Notes: generated by a model not told the origin, from the letters alone. A stretch of 64,000 nucleotides of DNA from Diplonema papillatum (GCA_030068145.1 JAPJBO010000007.1:706249-770248); one strand, 5' to 3'. Numbered from the stretch's first letter, positions 22,642 to 34,139 are shown. A program made the numbers and translations.

Positions 22642-22722
22642 TGCCGAGGAGGGGCTTGAACCCCCGACCACTCACCTTGAAACCCAAGGGTGGTTGGCTC
22701 GACCATCCGGATACCTACGGCG
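22642..22722 (-). repeat. tRNA-like sequence inside Mutator-like copy 1
   Basis: Read on the minus strand: GCCGTAGGTATCC, GGATGGTCGAGCC (A-box-like, as in Leu/Ser tRNAs), CCTTGGGTTTCAAGG (possible anticodon arm), then GGGGGTTCAAGCCCC (T arm/B box) and TCCTCGGCA. Total length is about 80 bases. The two acceptor strands pair only partly, so I treat it as a captured tRNA pseudogene or SINE. Confidence 0.5.
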
Positions 22723-23954
22723 AAAAAAAAAAACTTTTCGTCCAGCCGGACGCTGGACTCCTGTTGCTGTTGCTATTGCCACTGCATGCGTCCACGCTGA
22801 CATTGGCAGTGACATGGAGACATCACGTGTCGCGAGTTGACGCCCACGCCTGGCACGGCGAGCCAAAGCCGAAATCGAACCCGAACCCAGAAGTTCTGAG
22901 GAGTGATGGTGGCAGAACCGAACCCGAAACCGAACCTCAACCCGAAACCGAACCAGTGCCCGATAGCCTCGGATAGGAAACCAAACTCGGAACTGAACCC
23001 AGATTACAAGACAGATGGCCAGAACCGCGGAGGACGGTGGGCTTACAACCCAAGGTGGCGACACAGTCGGACACTGTTGCCGACAGACGGAATCTGCAGC
23101 TCACGCAAGAATGGCTGATTCCTTCCTAAAGTCATCAACTGTCGTTGTGCCCACGCCTGCACCGCAACTGGTTGCACACCGGTTGCACGACGGTGGACAC
23201 AGCTTCCTTCACTGCAGGCTTCACTGCGTAAGTGAAATCAGCTGTGACTGTGGCTGACTCGCAGCCGCGTGACAGCGGCGCCTTCCCGCCACTGAGCCAG
23301 TAGTCCCGGTCCTGCTGCTGTTCCTTGCTGCAGCTGCTGCTCCATTGTCCAGAGGTAACTCTCTCCACTCCAGGCACTCGGAGTCGGACAGCTATAGCGA
23401 TACCCTGTGTTCTGGTCCCCGAATCTGGAGGTGAATCCTGCAGACGTGCGGTGGGTGTGCAGTTTACGGCTGCCGCGACACTGTCCGGTCACTCAGTGAC
23501 TGACACTGTGACAGTCACAGTGTGACACAGCCTCAACAAGGACAGTGGAGAATGACCGTGGTCACTGGTATGTCAGGCCAAGAAACGGATCATGAGTCTG
23601 ATGAGATCAGTTGTCTCGCCTGACTCTCGGCTGTAGCATCTGGCCAGCTACTACAGTTCTGTCACCGCGAATAGCCCCGAACGTCAGCGTGGCACGCCGT
23701 GACACGCCGCACGGTCAGACGGTGCAGCCAGGCACCTGGCTCTGATGCGGTTCTCTTGAGTACTTGCTTGAGCCTCCCAAGTTGAGGCACCCGATCGGGG
23801 ATCGAGTGTGGCCGCGGTGGCCAGCTTGAAGTTGTGAAACGGTGCAACCAGTCGCTCTGAGGCACCCAGAACGTCTTGAGACGTCTCGGGTGGGGCACTG
23901 AAGCCAGCTTTATGCCTATGGACAAGGAAACACCAAAAACGAATGGAACGGGCT

Positions 23955-24345
23955 GGACTGGGTCAAAAATTTTGGTCAAATTTTAGGGGTCCAAATTTTT
24001 GGGGTCGAAAATTTTGGTCCAAATCTTTGGTCGAAATTCTTGGGGTCCAATTTTTGGGGTCGAAATTTTGGGTCCAAAAATTTTGGTCGAAATTTTTGGT
24101 CGAAATTTTGGGTCCAAATTTTTGGTCAAAATTTTTGGGGTCCAATTTTTGGGGTCGAAATTTTGGGTCCAAAAATTTTGGTCGAATTTTTTGGGGTCCA
24201 AATTTTTGGTCCAATTTTTTGGCATCGAAATTTTTGGTCGAGATTTTTGGTCGAATTTTTTGGGTCCAGATTTTTGGTCAAAATCTAGTTGGGCAAAATG
24301 TTGGGGCAAAATTTGGTCAAAAATTTTGCCCTCGAATTTTTGGAC
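23955..24345. repeat. Degenerate GGTCGAAATTTTTGG array in copy 1
   Basis: Tandem units of 12-17 bases, all variants of GGTC(G/C)AAATTTTTGG(G). They keep reading frames open on both strands, which gives spurious Lys/Phe/Trp-rich and Asp/Gln/Pro-rich proteins. Copy 2 of the element carries the same array (31275-31680) with about 27 bases more. Confidence 0.85.
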
Positions 24346-24582
24346 GTTGTGGCCGAGTCAAAGCACGCACGCCACCGGCACCACAGGTGTCCGGTTCGGT
24401 TCCCTCAAAAGACTTTTTACACGACCAAACAAATTTTGTGCCCTTATATCCCAGATTGGGATATAAGGGCACAAAATTTGTTTGAAGTGGGATATAAGGG
24501 CACAAAATTTGTTTGAAGTGGGATATAAGGGCACAAATTTGTTTGGGGTGGGATATAAGGGAAATTTACCCAATTGTTAATA

Positions 24583-27030
24583 CTACTCCTGCGCTTTCCA
24601 TCGAGCTCCGGAGCCGCTGGCATCGGTCGGCAGTAGTTTATTTTTAGGATCAACCAGTTTCTCCGGGGCACAACCCTTTCGCGACCGTGATTGGACAGTC
24701 GGGATTGCTGGAGGCGGGCCCACTCATGAGAGTATAACAAAAAAGGCGAAGCAAGTGACTTGCCCCCCTGCGCCTGCTGTCTCCTGAAGCTTCGGCGTAC
24801 TAGCAGGGTCGCATAGTTTTTCCGGGACGTCGTGGGGCAGTCTATCGTCACAATTTGTTGCTGCATATAAAGTACAAACTACTACTACTACCAGGGTCAA
24901 CGAGTTTTTGCGGGAAGCAAACCTGGTGTTCGAACTGGAAAGCACCTCCCGACAGCGAGTGCCCTGCCGGGAGTTTCCATCTGCAACCGGGACACCGCAT
25001 CCCCTTCATGAATCCCAGACATCATCCGAGGTCACTTGTCATACCCCTCCTGGTATCCTGACCCGGGAGTTTCCAGAACACCATACACCTCCTCGGTCTT
25101 CCTGGGTCAAAAGAATAACAGTCGTTTGCGCACTTTCTTTTGTAAAACGCCTACTCCCCGCCAGCTCCACCTAAGTACGGTGGTACTTGGTGACGAAAAA
25201 GACTAGACCGGGCCGTATTGCAGGCACAGACGCTTTTCTAAAGCTAGGATGAGAAAAAGCACAGAACCGCAAGGGACCCTCGTCGTCCTTCTGCGTTTTC
25301 TCTCTTCTCCTTGAAGCGTCGTTCTTGTGCCTCATTGCGGTTGAACGTCCTGCAGTCCTTCGCTTTTCTTTTTCGGGGGTCGTCTCCATGAGAGTAAAGA
25401 GGACAACATATCGTGACAGTTCGAAAACTAGTACCACCGCTGACAACCAACCCTGCCCGCCACAAACCCGTAACCAGGGCGGGAAGAAGACCGAAAGCAA
25501 ATAAGCCACCAACTCTCTTCAACAAGGGTTTTTTTTTTTGTTTTTTTATGTTGTTCAGTCGACAACTCTAAACGCACCCGCATCCAAGAAACGTTTTTAT
25601 CGACAATCTGCCGGGAGACAGTAGAAACCCCCCCTCGACGCAACCGCATACAACCGGTTTGTGTTAAAAACTAAGCGGGGGGTTTGAGTTACGGTTTGCG
25701 ATATGGATAGGACGAAGCCGGGGGAAACCCTGGTGGAAGGGAAGTCCGCTGCAAACCTGGGTGTATGGGCGAAAAGACCCATCGAACCATCCAGTAGCTG
25801 GTTCACTCTGGGGTTTCGAGTGGCGCTGGTGTTGCAGTGATCTGAGGCCTTCTCAGACTTTTTCCGGACGCACGCATTCAGAACTTGGGCTTGTACGCAG
25901 TACTCTGTTACTGACTCCGGGCCCCGAAAGGGTTAGAGCGGGGAGAGAGCAAACAGCTACCCGACTACATGAGCTCGATCTTTCTTTTGTTTACGCACCT
26001 GCTTTGTAGGAAATGCTTGAGGAGACTGCCAGTTGCGATAGATCAAAGGAGGTAAATGTGCTGTAGCCCACACGAAACACAGGTAAAACTGGGTTTAGTA
26101 GGTAGTAGCGGGCGTAAGCATTCAACAAAAAAGACCCACTTTGTAGTTGTATTGTTTCCTCCCCCTCTAGCCTACTTGGAAATGAGCACAAGGCAGTCCC
26201 TCGAGTATTTTTATGGTAAGATGCGTGCTAGTCCACATCAGAAAGTGTCGTAACTCACGGTGAACCCAAGATTTTTTTGCTGGAGTGACATCGTCAGTCG
26301 GACTCGCCAGACATAGCGTGTGGTACACCAAGCAAATAGTCCAAGCACCAAATCGAGCCGATAATACAGCACCAAATCGAGAAATGAGGAAAACACTGGG
26401 GCTTGAAACCCAAACCAACTTTACCTTAACTATGGGGTGCTAACGGCCTCTTGACAAACCAGATTCATACCGCAGACACTCAGCTTCCGCGCACATGGCT
26501 GCATGATGGCAGGAGAAATGGCTCCTGCCATGCGCCCTGGCGGCTCGCCGGCAATTCCAGTCTCTCTCTCAGCCTGCCAGCCTGCGGCAGGGAGGACAAG
26601 ATCCAGTCACCATCCGCCAGCTCCTGATTATTTTCAGACGACTGGCACTTTTTCTTTGCAGCTTCTACTGTAAAAGTAGCATCACTCAAATCTTGATTGG
26701 CTGTGGCGTTACTTACCGCTCTGAGTCTCTCTCGCTGGTTACTACTCGTGGTAAAACAGTGGCTCTGATTCTGAAGAGGTTTCGGCACAGAATTAGGAAG
26801 CGCTACAAGTAGAACGGGCTGGTCACTCGCGCATACCTGAATTATGCACGAATCTGTGTGCACATTGCCTTCAGAAAACCGTTTACCCGTAGTCTGCGGT
26901 GTCAATGACCCAGTGCGCAACCAGGATACCGAGCCGGGACGCAGCAGCCAACCACAATGCTGGCACCTTGTTCGAGGAACGGATCCGACGGAAATCGGAA
27001 TCGGAAATGGCGAACCCAAAAATGGCTGGG
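24583..27030. other. No confident gene
   Basis: Contains a diverged member of the ~300-bp repeat family (25995-26215) and, near 26390-26440 on the minus strand, a GGTTTGGGTTTCAAGCCCC B-box-like string. Several small frames are open, but none has a recognisable motif or supported splice sites. Confidence 0.35.
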
Positions 27031-27082
27031 ATTTTTTGGATGTATGGGTGGTCAGTTCGAATCCCACCCTGGGCAATTTTCA
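27030..27082 (+). repeat. B-box-like tRNA fragment
   Basis: GGGTGGTCAGTTCGAATCCCACCCTGGGCAA has a good B box (GTTCGAATCCC) within a T-arm-like hairpin. It lies about 110 bases upstream of the zinc-finger ORF. A related but weaker copy (GGTCAGTTCGGATTCTCATCTGGGGG) lies at about 30462-30487. Confidence 0.45.
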
Positions 27083-27189
27083 ATGTTCGAGAATGGGCAA
27101 AAAGTTAGCGAGTGTTCGAGAATGGGAATTAGCCCCAAAACACACCCACTCGTTCAGAGCACACTCCAGCCACAACAACGCAGGGCACT

Positions 27190-28122
27190 ATGTCATCCAC
27201 GCCCTCAACGACATCGACGCTAACCAACGATGGACTCGCTTCGACGCACTCCACTTCGACGCAAAACTACGCCGACAACGAAGCTTACCTCTGCGTCTAC
27301 CAGCTCAAAGACTATCCACAAACGGATGTCCCACCACCCATTGACGCATCATACCACAACCACTATGAACCCCCAAAGCCTGCCACGCCCAGAACCACAA
27401 CACAAGAGCCGGACTCGACGCAAAGCATACTTAGAGCCATGCGCGGAGACGAGACATCTACCGACACTCACACACAACGTCACGACAGCACACCCCACAC
27501 GAACACCCACAACACCAGGCACGTCACAGACCTCCAGTACCACCGCGGAAACAGAGACGACGGTGAAGACGACTTACGATGTCCCCACTGCCACACACGC
27601 ACACCAACCACCGGCCTCAAATTTAAGGGAAAACAAGGACTACGGACGCACCTACGTTACTGCAAGAAACCACCTAGAGCTAAGGCACAAACAGAAACAA
27701 CGCTGCGAAGCACCACCCAGAAACGAGAGAGATCCCTACTGCAACAGCGACGGACGAACCGTCGGGAAACCACTCTTCAAAAGTCTACGTCACCATAAGC
27801 CCTGGTGCAAAAAGAAGCACCGTCGTATACGACGCACAGCAACGACGACTCTCAGACGAATAACCTCACTAACCACGGGTACCCAGTGTGCCCAGAGTGC
27901 CTTAACTGTGGCGAGCAACGAACAGTTTTACCCTACAAATATACCCAAAAAAATCCTTATATTTGGGCGGAAACAACCCGCACCACGTGGAGAGCCGCAA
28001 GTGTCACGAAACCCAAGCCATACTCTACGAGAAAAAACATAGAAACGCCGTATGTAACACGAACAAACAAGAGGACTCGCAATTTTTTTTTCGAGACATT
28101 GCAATGTGTTCCAAAAATGTAA
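27190..28122 (+). pseudogene. Broken zinc-finger ORF, probably retroelement-derived
   Basis: From ATG 27190 a 202-codon frame is Thr/Ser/His-rich, then reads CPHCHTRTPTTGLKFKGKQG with HLRYC following: a C-x2-C...H-x3-C finger (about 27580-27665). A second frame continues with a finger-like GRTVGKPLFKSLRHHKPWC (about 27745-27812). A third has YPVCPECLNCG followed, in another frame, by GGNNPHHVESRKC (27878-28010). Repeated fingers spread across all three frames suggest a once-continuous multi-finger protein hit by frameshifts. N-terminal C2H2/C2HC fingers are typical of some LINE elements, but no RT follows. A pre-ATG ACAACGCAG could be a splice acceptor, so a spliced host gene is the alternative. 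Confidence 0.45.
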
Positions 28123-28249
28123 GCCTGAGCAATGAGCGAACCAACACCAAACTGAAGATCATGTCACTGTCACAGTTTACGTGTCCGTGCTTCACATGGA
28201 GATCCCTAACTCAAGACATACCAGGTGAAAAAGAAGCACCAATGACCAA

Positions 28250-28402
28250 CAACTATGGTACCCACCGATCCTCTTACCTCGTGTAACAACCACTCTTACG
28301 ACACTCAGAGCACAAAGGATATCTTCCCATAACGACGAAGGTCACCCGGAGACTTTAAAACCCCGGAGTTTCAAGCGAACTTTCATTCACTCTAAAAAGG
28401 TC
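28250..28402 (+). repeat. ~155-bp dispersed repeat, copy 2
   Basis: Second copy of the 19415-19575 repeat, with a small CATT duplication near its 3' end. Confidence 0.75.
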
Positions 28403-29181
28403 GCAAGACATCAAGCTGGACGTCTTACGAGATCGTCGGCAACACAGAGACAAGAAATAATAATACGAAACTGGAACGAAAGAACGTCGAAATACAACAG
28501 ACAGCGTCACAAATCCGGCTGATCGTCGGTCATACACAAACGCAAGCTTCCACTCAAAAAAGGAGCAATCCACCATTTCTCCGCCACGACCAACAAGAGG
28601 CGAGGTTGCTCCCTTGTGCGACTCATTTCTTCTCTTTTTGCACCCGTCTGTTCTCGTCTCCGTATTCGCTTTCTTGTTTCCAAATATCTTTTGATGATCA
28701 GGTCCTTAGCCCCCATGCAGATAAGTACAGGCCTTCCCGCCCGTCTACATCGAACATTCTCCGAGGATGGAGCATCAGAAGTGTCCAATGTTGGCTCTAC
28801 GGAGCATCCCCATATTGGGAATCGCCCGAGAGCTTAGCATCGAAAAGTCCAGGGTGGGGGGGCCAGGGGGGCCCGCACAAGCGCCGAACTTAGCATCCGA
28901 ACTCTACCATCACCCGCACAATCACGCTCCTCGCATACAGGCCTTCGGCCTGAGCTTCATCTACCCAGATTGTTCCCACAGGCGGGGAGTCTTCTCGAAC
29001 GAAAACGAACTTCCTTGCACGGTTACCACAATAGGTACCACTGTTCAGGACTTCAGCTGCGGCCGCGCCCACGAAGCCAAATTCAAACAGCCTGGAGTTT
29101 CAGCCACCGCGGCACCTGCGTTTCAAACTTTCCAAAGTTAAACAAAAAATAAGGGGAAGGGTGAAAAGTTCGTCTGCAATC

Positions 29182-29208
29182 AAAAAAAAAAAAAAAAAAA
29201 AAAAAAAA
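29182..29208. repeat. Poly(A) run of about 27
   Basis: A pure A tract. It may mark the 3' end of a retroposed sequence on the plus strand, but no source ORF is recognised in 28430-29180. A similar run lies at 39730-39749. Confidence 0.6.
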
Positions 29209-29339
29209 CTCATCAAACAAAGTCAGCACCAAAACTTAACCTTTTCGCAACACATGCAATATTGTTGGTGAAAAATGAGAAGCTCGCCCCGCTCATACGC
29301 GGCGTTCCACTTACGTCCTGAATGTAACCAGTCGTTGAG

Positions 29340-29600
29340 AAACGGACAGACATGAGAACACGTGCAACGGGGGGAAAAGAGCCCTCTTGCTAAGGCATGA
29401 CCCGCCTCCCTTCCTGTCGCTCCCGGGGTGCCGTCCCAAAAACCAGCCTGGCCCATTTGAAGGACCACGGCCTGTTGATGTGTTCTCACTCTGCCGGGAA
29501 CGGTCAGCGCGCAGCGATGACTCAGAGGACAGTCTTCTCAAAACTCGAAGCAGTGGTTGGAACACAAGCAGGTGGGTCGGAAGAGGCGACTGCTAGCGTG
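29340..29600 (-). repeat. Diverged GA-associated satellite copy
   Basis: GAGAACACGTGCAACGG, CTTGCTAAGGCATGAC, GCTCCCGGGGTGCCGTCCC and TGTGTTCTCACTCTGCCGGGAACGGTCAGCGCGCAGCGATGAC follow the order of the 9950-10265 units with many substitutions. Confidence 0.5.
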
Positions 29601-29784
29601 ATTACTCTCTTCCTCTCGCATCAAAAGCGAGAATTTGGGGGGGGGGGAGCCTTGCTGATTGATTTCAGAATTAAACGAAGCTAGCGCACACATCTAACGC
29701 AGAATGTCGTTTACAGGTGAACTTTCCCCCGCTTGGAATCCACAACCCGACTCCCAGCCTCAAACAAACGCCGGACCTTCGAAG

Positions 29785-29955
29785 ATGTAGTGCCCGTATA
29801 TCACTCAATACAAAATTGTGCCCTTGTCCCACTTCAAACAAGTTTTCTGCCCTAATATCCCAGTTTGGGGTAATATATCATACCGGTAGTATGAGGGCAC
29901 AACATTTGTTTGAAGCGGGATATAAGAGCACAACTTTGTTTTTGGTGGGATGGTG
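29785..29955. repeat. Decayed relative of the Mutator-like TIR
   Basis: GTGCCCTTGTCCCACTTCAAACAAG, ATATCCCAGTTTGGGGTAATATAT and TTTGAAGCGGGATATAAGAGCACAA match the tandem TIR units of the 22.5- and 31.0-kb elements with many changes, in the same hairpin arrangement. A C-run follows at 30050-30068. Confidence 0.6.
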
Positions 29956-30521
29956 TGATCCACAAAACTTCTACACAAGTACCTCATGTGCACCCCAAAT
30001 AGGGGAAAATAGCGATTTCTGGCGATTTTTGCATTTGATAAGATGCCAACCCCCCCCCCCCCCCCCCCCTTCCCAAGTACCAGTGTCCCAAGTAATTCCC
30101 GAGTACACGCCTTGTACACCCAAGTAAGGCCACCGGATCACACCATGGGGTACAAGGGAACTTTACTGCCTTTCAACCTCAAAAAACGCTAAAGTGTCCG
30201 GCCACACCTTTCCGTGAGAATCTCCGTTTTGGAAATCATGGGATTCATGGAGGGGCGTTCCAGCGCGTTCTTGCGAACACACCCCCGCCCTTTCGTGAGA
30301 AAAAAGCGAAGAATGCAAACACACCTCTTTTTTTGCACCTGTTTTTTTTTTTGTCGAGAGCTGTGACTCAAAACGATTCCCGGCACACGTTTCCAGCTCC
30401 GACTCCCCGAGAGAATGTCCGAATTTCTGAGAATGAGTCCGCTCCAAAAGCACCGGATGTAATGGTCAGTTCGGATTCTCATCTGGGGGTGTAGACACCG
30501 ACCCACCGGGCCCGCATCGTA

Positions 30522-30878
30522 CACGGTGCACTAGTCGTGCCATTTATTAGTCACTTACTACTGATCTTACTAGTCATATATCTTACTCGTCATATGACTA
30601 CTGTCAGTAGTAAGAATGACTCCTGCAGTAGTCATTCTTACTACTGTCACTCATTCTTACAAGTGAATGAGTCCACTTGTGCGAGAAGAAAACGTACTCT
30701 TATCAAGGGACTCCTTCACAAAATGCGGTAGTCACTAGTAAGAATTGCTAGTAAGAGTATTTGACCAATAGTAAGAATGGCTCGTCATACTGACTAGTCA
30801 CGCCCAATCAGTAGTAAGCACTTTTCAGCAGTACTATTACTAGTCAGAACACTGTTTTCAACGACTAGTGCACCCGTG
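30522..30878. mobile_element. TA-flanked MITE, copy 1 (357 bp)
   Basis: Left end CACGGTGCACTAGTCG and right end CGACTAGTGCACCCGTG are inverted repeats, bordered on each side by TA (30520-30521 and 30879-30880). The interior is dense in ACTAGT and in AGTAAGAATGACT/AGTCATTCTTACT inverted motifs. TA targets and short TIRs suggest a Tc1/mariner-like origin. No transposase. Confidence 0.7.
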
Positions 30879-31013
30879 TATTGTTAGTAGAATGGTACGA
30901 AGCAGTTGGACTCTGCCTGCAGGCACTCAGAATCCGTGTCGAAGGTGGTCCGTTTAATGTGTAACGATGCCCGATCGGGGCGGCAATGCGCACGTACCGG
31001 TTCAATAGTTAAA

Positions 31014-33151
31014 GGTAAATTTCCCTTATATCCCACCCCAAACAAATTTGTGCCCTTATATCCCACTTCAAACAAATTTTGTGCCCTTATATCCCACTTC
31101 AAACAAATTTTGTGCCCTTATATCCCAATCTGGGATATAAGGGCACAAAATTTGTTTGAAGTGGGATATAAGGGCACAAAATTTGTTTGGTCGTGTAAAA
31201 AGTCTTTTGAGGGAACCGAACCGGACACCTGTGGTGCCGGTGGCGTGCGTGCTTTGACTCGGCCACAACGTCCAAAAATTCGAGGGCAAAATTTTCGACC
31301 AAATTTTGCCCCAACATTTTGCCCAACTAGATTTTGACCAAAAATCTGGACCCAAAAAATTCGACCAAAAATCTCGACCAAAAATTTCGATGCCAAAAAA
31401 TTGGACCAAAAATTTGGACCCCAAAAATTTCGACCAAAATTTTTGGACCCAAAAATTCGACCAAAAATTTTGGACCCAAAATTTCGACCCCAAAAATTGG
31501 ACCCCAAAAATTTTGACCAAAAATTTGGACCCAAAATTTCGACCAAAAATTTCGACCAAAATTTTTGGACCCAAAATTTCGACCCCAAAAATTGGACCCC
31601 AAGAATTTCGACCAAAGATTTGGACCAAAATTTTCGACCCCAAAAATTTGGACCCCTAAAATTTGACCAAAATTTTTGACCCAGTCCAGCCCGTTCCATT
31701 CGTTTTTGGTGTTTCCTTGTCCATAGGCATAAAGCTGGCTTCAGTGCCCCACCCGAGACGTCTCAAGACGTTCTGGGTGCCTCAGAGCGACTGGTTGCAC
31801 CGTTTCACAACTTCAAGCTGGCCACCGCGGCCACACTCGATCCCCGATCGGGTGCCTCAACTTGGGAGGCTCAAGCAAGTACTCAAGAGAACCGCATCAG
31901 AGCCAGGTGCCTGGCTGCACCGTCTGACCGTGCGGCGTGTCACGGCGTGCCACGCTGACGTTCGGGGCTATTCGCGGTGACAGAACTGTAGTAGCTGGCC
32001 AGATGCTACAGCCGAGAGTCAGGCGAGACAACTGATCTCATCAGACTCATGATCCGTTTCTTGGCCTGACATACCAGTGACCACGGTCATTCTCCACTGT
32101 CCTTGTTGAGGCTGTGTCACACTGTGACTGTCACAGTGTCAGTCACTGAGTGACCGGACAGTGTCGCGGCAGCCGTAAACTGCACACCCACCGCACGTCT
32201 GCAGGATTCACCTCCAGATTCGGGGACCAGAACACAGGGTATCGCTATAGCTGTCCGACTCCGAGTGCCTGGAGTGGAGAGAGTTACCTCTGGACAATGG
32301 AGCAGCAGCTGCAGCAAGGAACAGCAGCAGGACCGGGACTACTGGCTCAGTGGAGGGAAGGCGCCGCTGTCACGCGGCTGCGAGTCAGCCACAGTCACAG
32401 CTGATTTCACTTACGCAGTGAAGCCTGCAGTGAAGGAAGCTGTGTCCACCGTCGTGCAACCGGTGTGTGTGCAACCAGTTGCGGTGCAGGCGTGGGCACA
32501 ACGACAGTTGATGACTTTAGGAAGGAATCAGCCATTCTTGCGTGAGCTGCAGATTCCGTCTGTCGGCAACAGTGTCCGACTGTGTCGCCACCTTGGGTTG
32601 TAAGCCCACCGTCCTCCGCGGTTCTGGCCATCTGTCTTGTAATCTGGGTTCAGTTCCGAGTTTGGTTTCCTATCCGAGGCTATCGGGCACTGGTTCGGTT
32701 TCGGGTTGAGGTTCGGTTTCGGGTTCGGTTCTGCCACCATCACTCCTCAGAACTTCTGGGTTCGGGTTCGATTTCGGCTTTGGCTCGCCGTGCCAGGCGT
32801 GGGCGTCAACTCGCGACACGTGATGTCTCCATGTCACTGCCAATGTCAGCGTGGACGCATGCAGTGGCAATAGCAACAGCAACAGGAGTCCAGCGTCCGG
32901 CTGGACGAAAATTTTTTTTTTTTCGCCGTAGGTATCCGGATGGTCGAGCCAACCACCCTTGGGTTTCAAGGTGAGTGGTCGGGGGTTCAAGCCCCTCCTC
33001 GGCAAGTTTTCCAGCATTTTCCTCGATTCAAATTTGTCAAAACAAATTTGTGCCCTTATATCCCAGTTTGGGATATAAGGGCACAAAATTTGTTTGAAGT
33101 GGGATATAAGGGCACAAATTTGTTTTGAGTGGGATATAAGGGCATTACACC
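31014..33151 (-). mobile_element. Mutator-like non-autonomous element, copy 2 (reverse)
   Basis: Reverse-complement copy of 22495-24570. Ends GGTAAATTTCCCTTATATCC and GGGATATAAGGGCATTACACC. A 9-base duplication ATAGTTAAA lies at 31005-31013 and 33152-33160. It differs from copy 1 by one extra TIR unit (about 33 bases), about 27 extra bases in the GGTCGAAATTTT array and a few small changes. The tRNA-like stretch is at 32925-33004 on the plus strand. Its own target duplication shows it transposed independently instead of arising by inverted duplication. Confidence 0.85.
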
Positions 33152-33174
33152 ATAGTTAAATGTTTAGGCAAAGA

Positions 33175-33335
33175 CGCTGCCTCTCGTGCATGTTTGATGC
33201 TGGGGGTGACCTTTTTACAAAGGGAGCCGAGGGCCAGAACAGGAACTTTGACGCGAAAAAAAATGGCGAGGGGGTGAGGGCCTGAAAGAGGGCATTTTAG
33301 CGGGCGAGGGGTCACCTCGCGACGAAATCTCAAAG
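33175..33335 (-). repeat. Repeat shared with 48.4-48.5 kb
   Basis: CAAAGCTC...CGTCGCGAGGTGACCCCTCGCCCGCTAAAATGCCCTCTTTCAGGC on the minus strand matches 48465-48535, which sits inside the duplicated region 3' of the AlkB-like gene. Confidence 0.55.
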
Positions 33336-33659
33336 CTCGTCTCGGATTGATCTCTGGAAACAGCCTCCCTCCCCGGGCCCATGGAGAGAGGAAAGAGGCG
33401 GGTTTGGTAAGGTGTGTCCAAAGATCAACAGAGATTCCCCTGGAGATTTCGCCGCCAACGATTCTCAAATGCTGGTCTCTCTCTCATCTGGTCGTTGGCC
33501 AAATGACAACAAGGAGGCTTGGTTTCCTGGAGGTGTGCGATTGCTCGCCTTCTCAGCGCACTCGTCCTGGGCTTCACGGGAAGATGCGTGAACACTTTGT
33601 CGGGAAGAACTGCCGGCACTAATCACGAGAAGAAGACACCTCCGATGACAACGTTGCGC

Positions 33660-33834
33660 TGATCCGGTCCGTCCCTATTTGTTGAAACTGCATCGAAGTG
33701 CCTGCCGCTGTTTAGCACAGTGAATCACACCACGGTCTATCAGGTCCATCCCTAGTCCCTAGAGCTGCATTCAATTGCCCGGTGCTGTATTCTTCGGTCT
33801 ATCACGGTCTATCAAGAGGGGAAGGACCGGCTCA
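33660..33834 (-). mobile_element. 175-bp TIR element, copy 1
   Basis: Ends TGATCCGGTCCGTCCC and GGGGAAGGACCGGCTCA are imperfect inverted repeats. Flanks GTTGCGC (33653-33659) and GTTGCAC (33835-33841) may be a 7-bp target duplication with one change. Internal CGGTCTATCA motifs repeat. The element at 58025-58204 is the same in reverse. Confidence 0.6.
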
Positions 33835-33986
33835 GTTGCACTGGACCAACTTGTCGTGTCCCCTGGATCCGAACCTGAATAACCGAAAGAAGAAAGCAGC
33901 GAAGACAAAGTCGAGAAATACCACACAAGCAAATCTTGCAAAGACTGAAGGAGAAAAGGGGTGGGAGAACGGGCAATCAGCTAATG

Positions 33987-34130
33987 GGGGTCGAATAGTA
34001 ACACCTGTGTTGTTATTCGATTTGTCGAATACTAAAAAAGTTCCGGGTAGCCGAACAGTAGCAGGATCAAATAGTGGTAGTGTTTTTAGACAACCAGACG
34101 TGTGTCAAATAACTGTTATTATTCGACCCC
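33987..34130. mobile_element. 144-bp MITE-like inverted repeat
   Basis: GGGGTCGAATAGTAACA at the left end is mirrored by TGTTATTATTCGACCCC at the right end. Internal ATTCGATTTGTCGAAT adds a further palindrome. The surrounding frame is Lys-rich and not convincing as a gene. Confidence 0.55.
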
Positions 34131-34139
34131 GCCCTTTAA

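Larger units (their letters stand above)
22495..24572 (+). mobile_element. Mutator-like non-autonomous element, copy 1
   Basis: Left end GGTGTAATGCCCTTATATCC and right end GGATATAAGGGAAATTTACC form terminal inverted repeats made of tandem units of CAAATTTTGTGCCCTTATATCCCACTT. ATTGTTAATA occurs at 22485-22494 and again at 24573-24582, a probable 10-bp target duplication (two bases, CA, lie between TTTACC and the right copy). The interior has a tRNA-like stretch, a CG-rich middle and a GGTCGAAATTTTGG array. No transposase is recognisable. Copy 2 is the same element in reverse at 31014-33151. Long TIRs with 9-10-bp duplications suggest the Mutator superfamily; this is inferred from structure. 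Confidence 0.8.

Noticed and set aside
31068..31699. Phe/Trp/Lys-rich ORFs in both element copies
   Set aside because: Produced by the GGTCGAAATTTT array in the Mutator-like elements, open on both strands.
22495..33151. A single segmental inverted duplication
   Set aside because: Each arm has its own TIRs and its own, different target duplication, which fits two insertions better.
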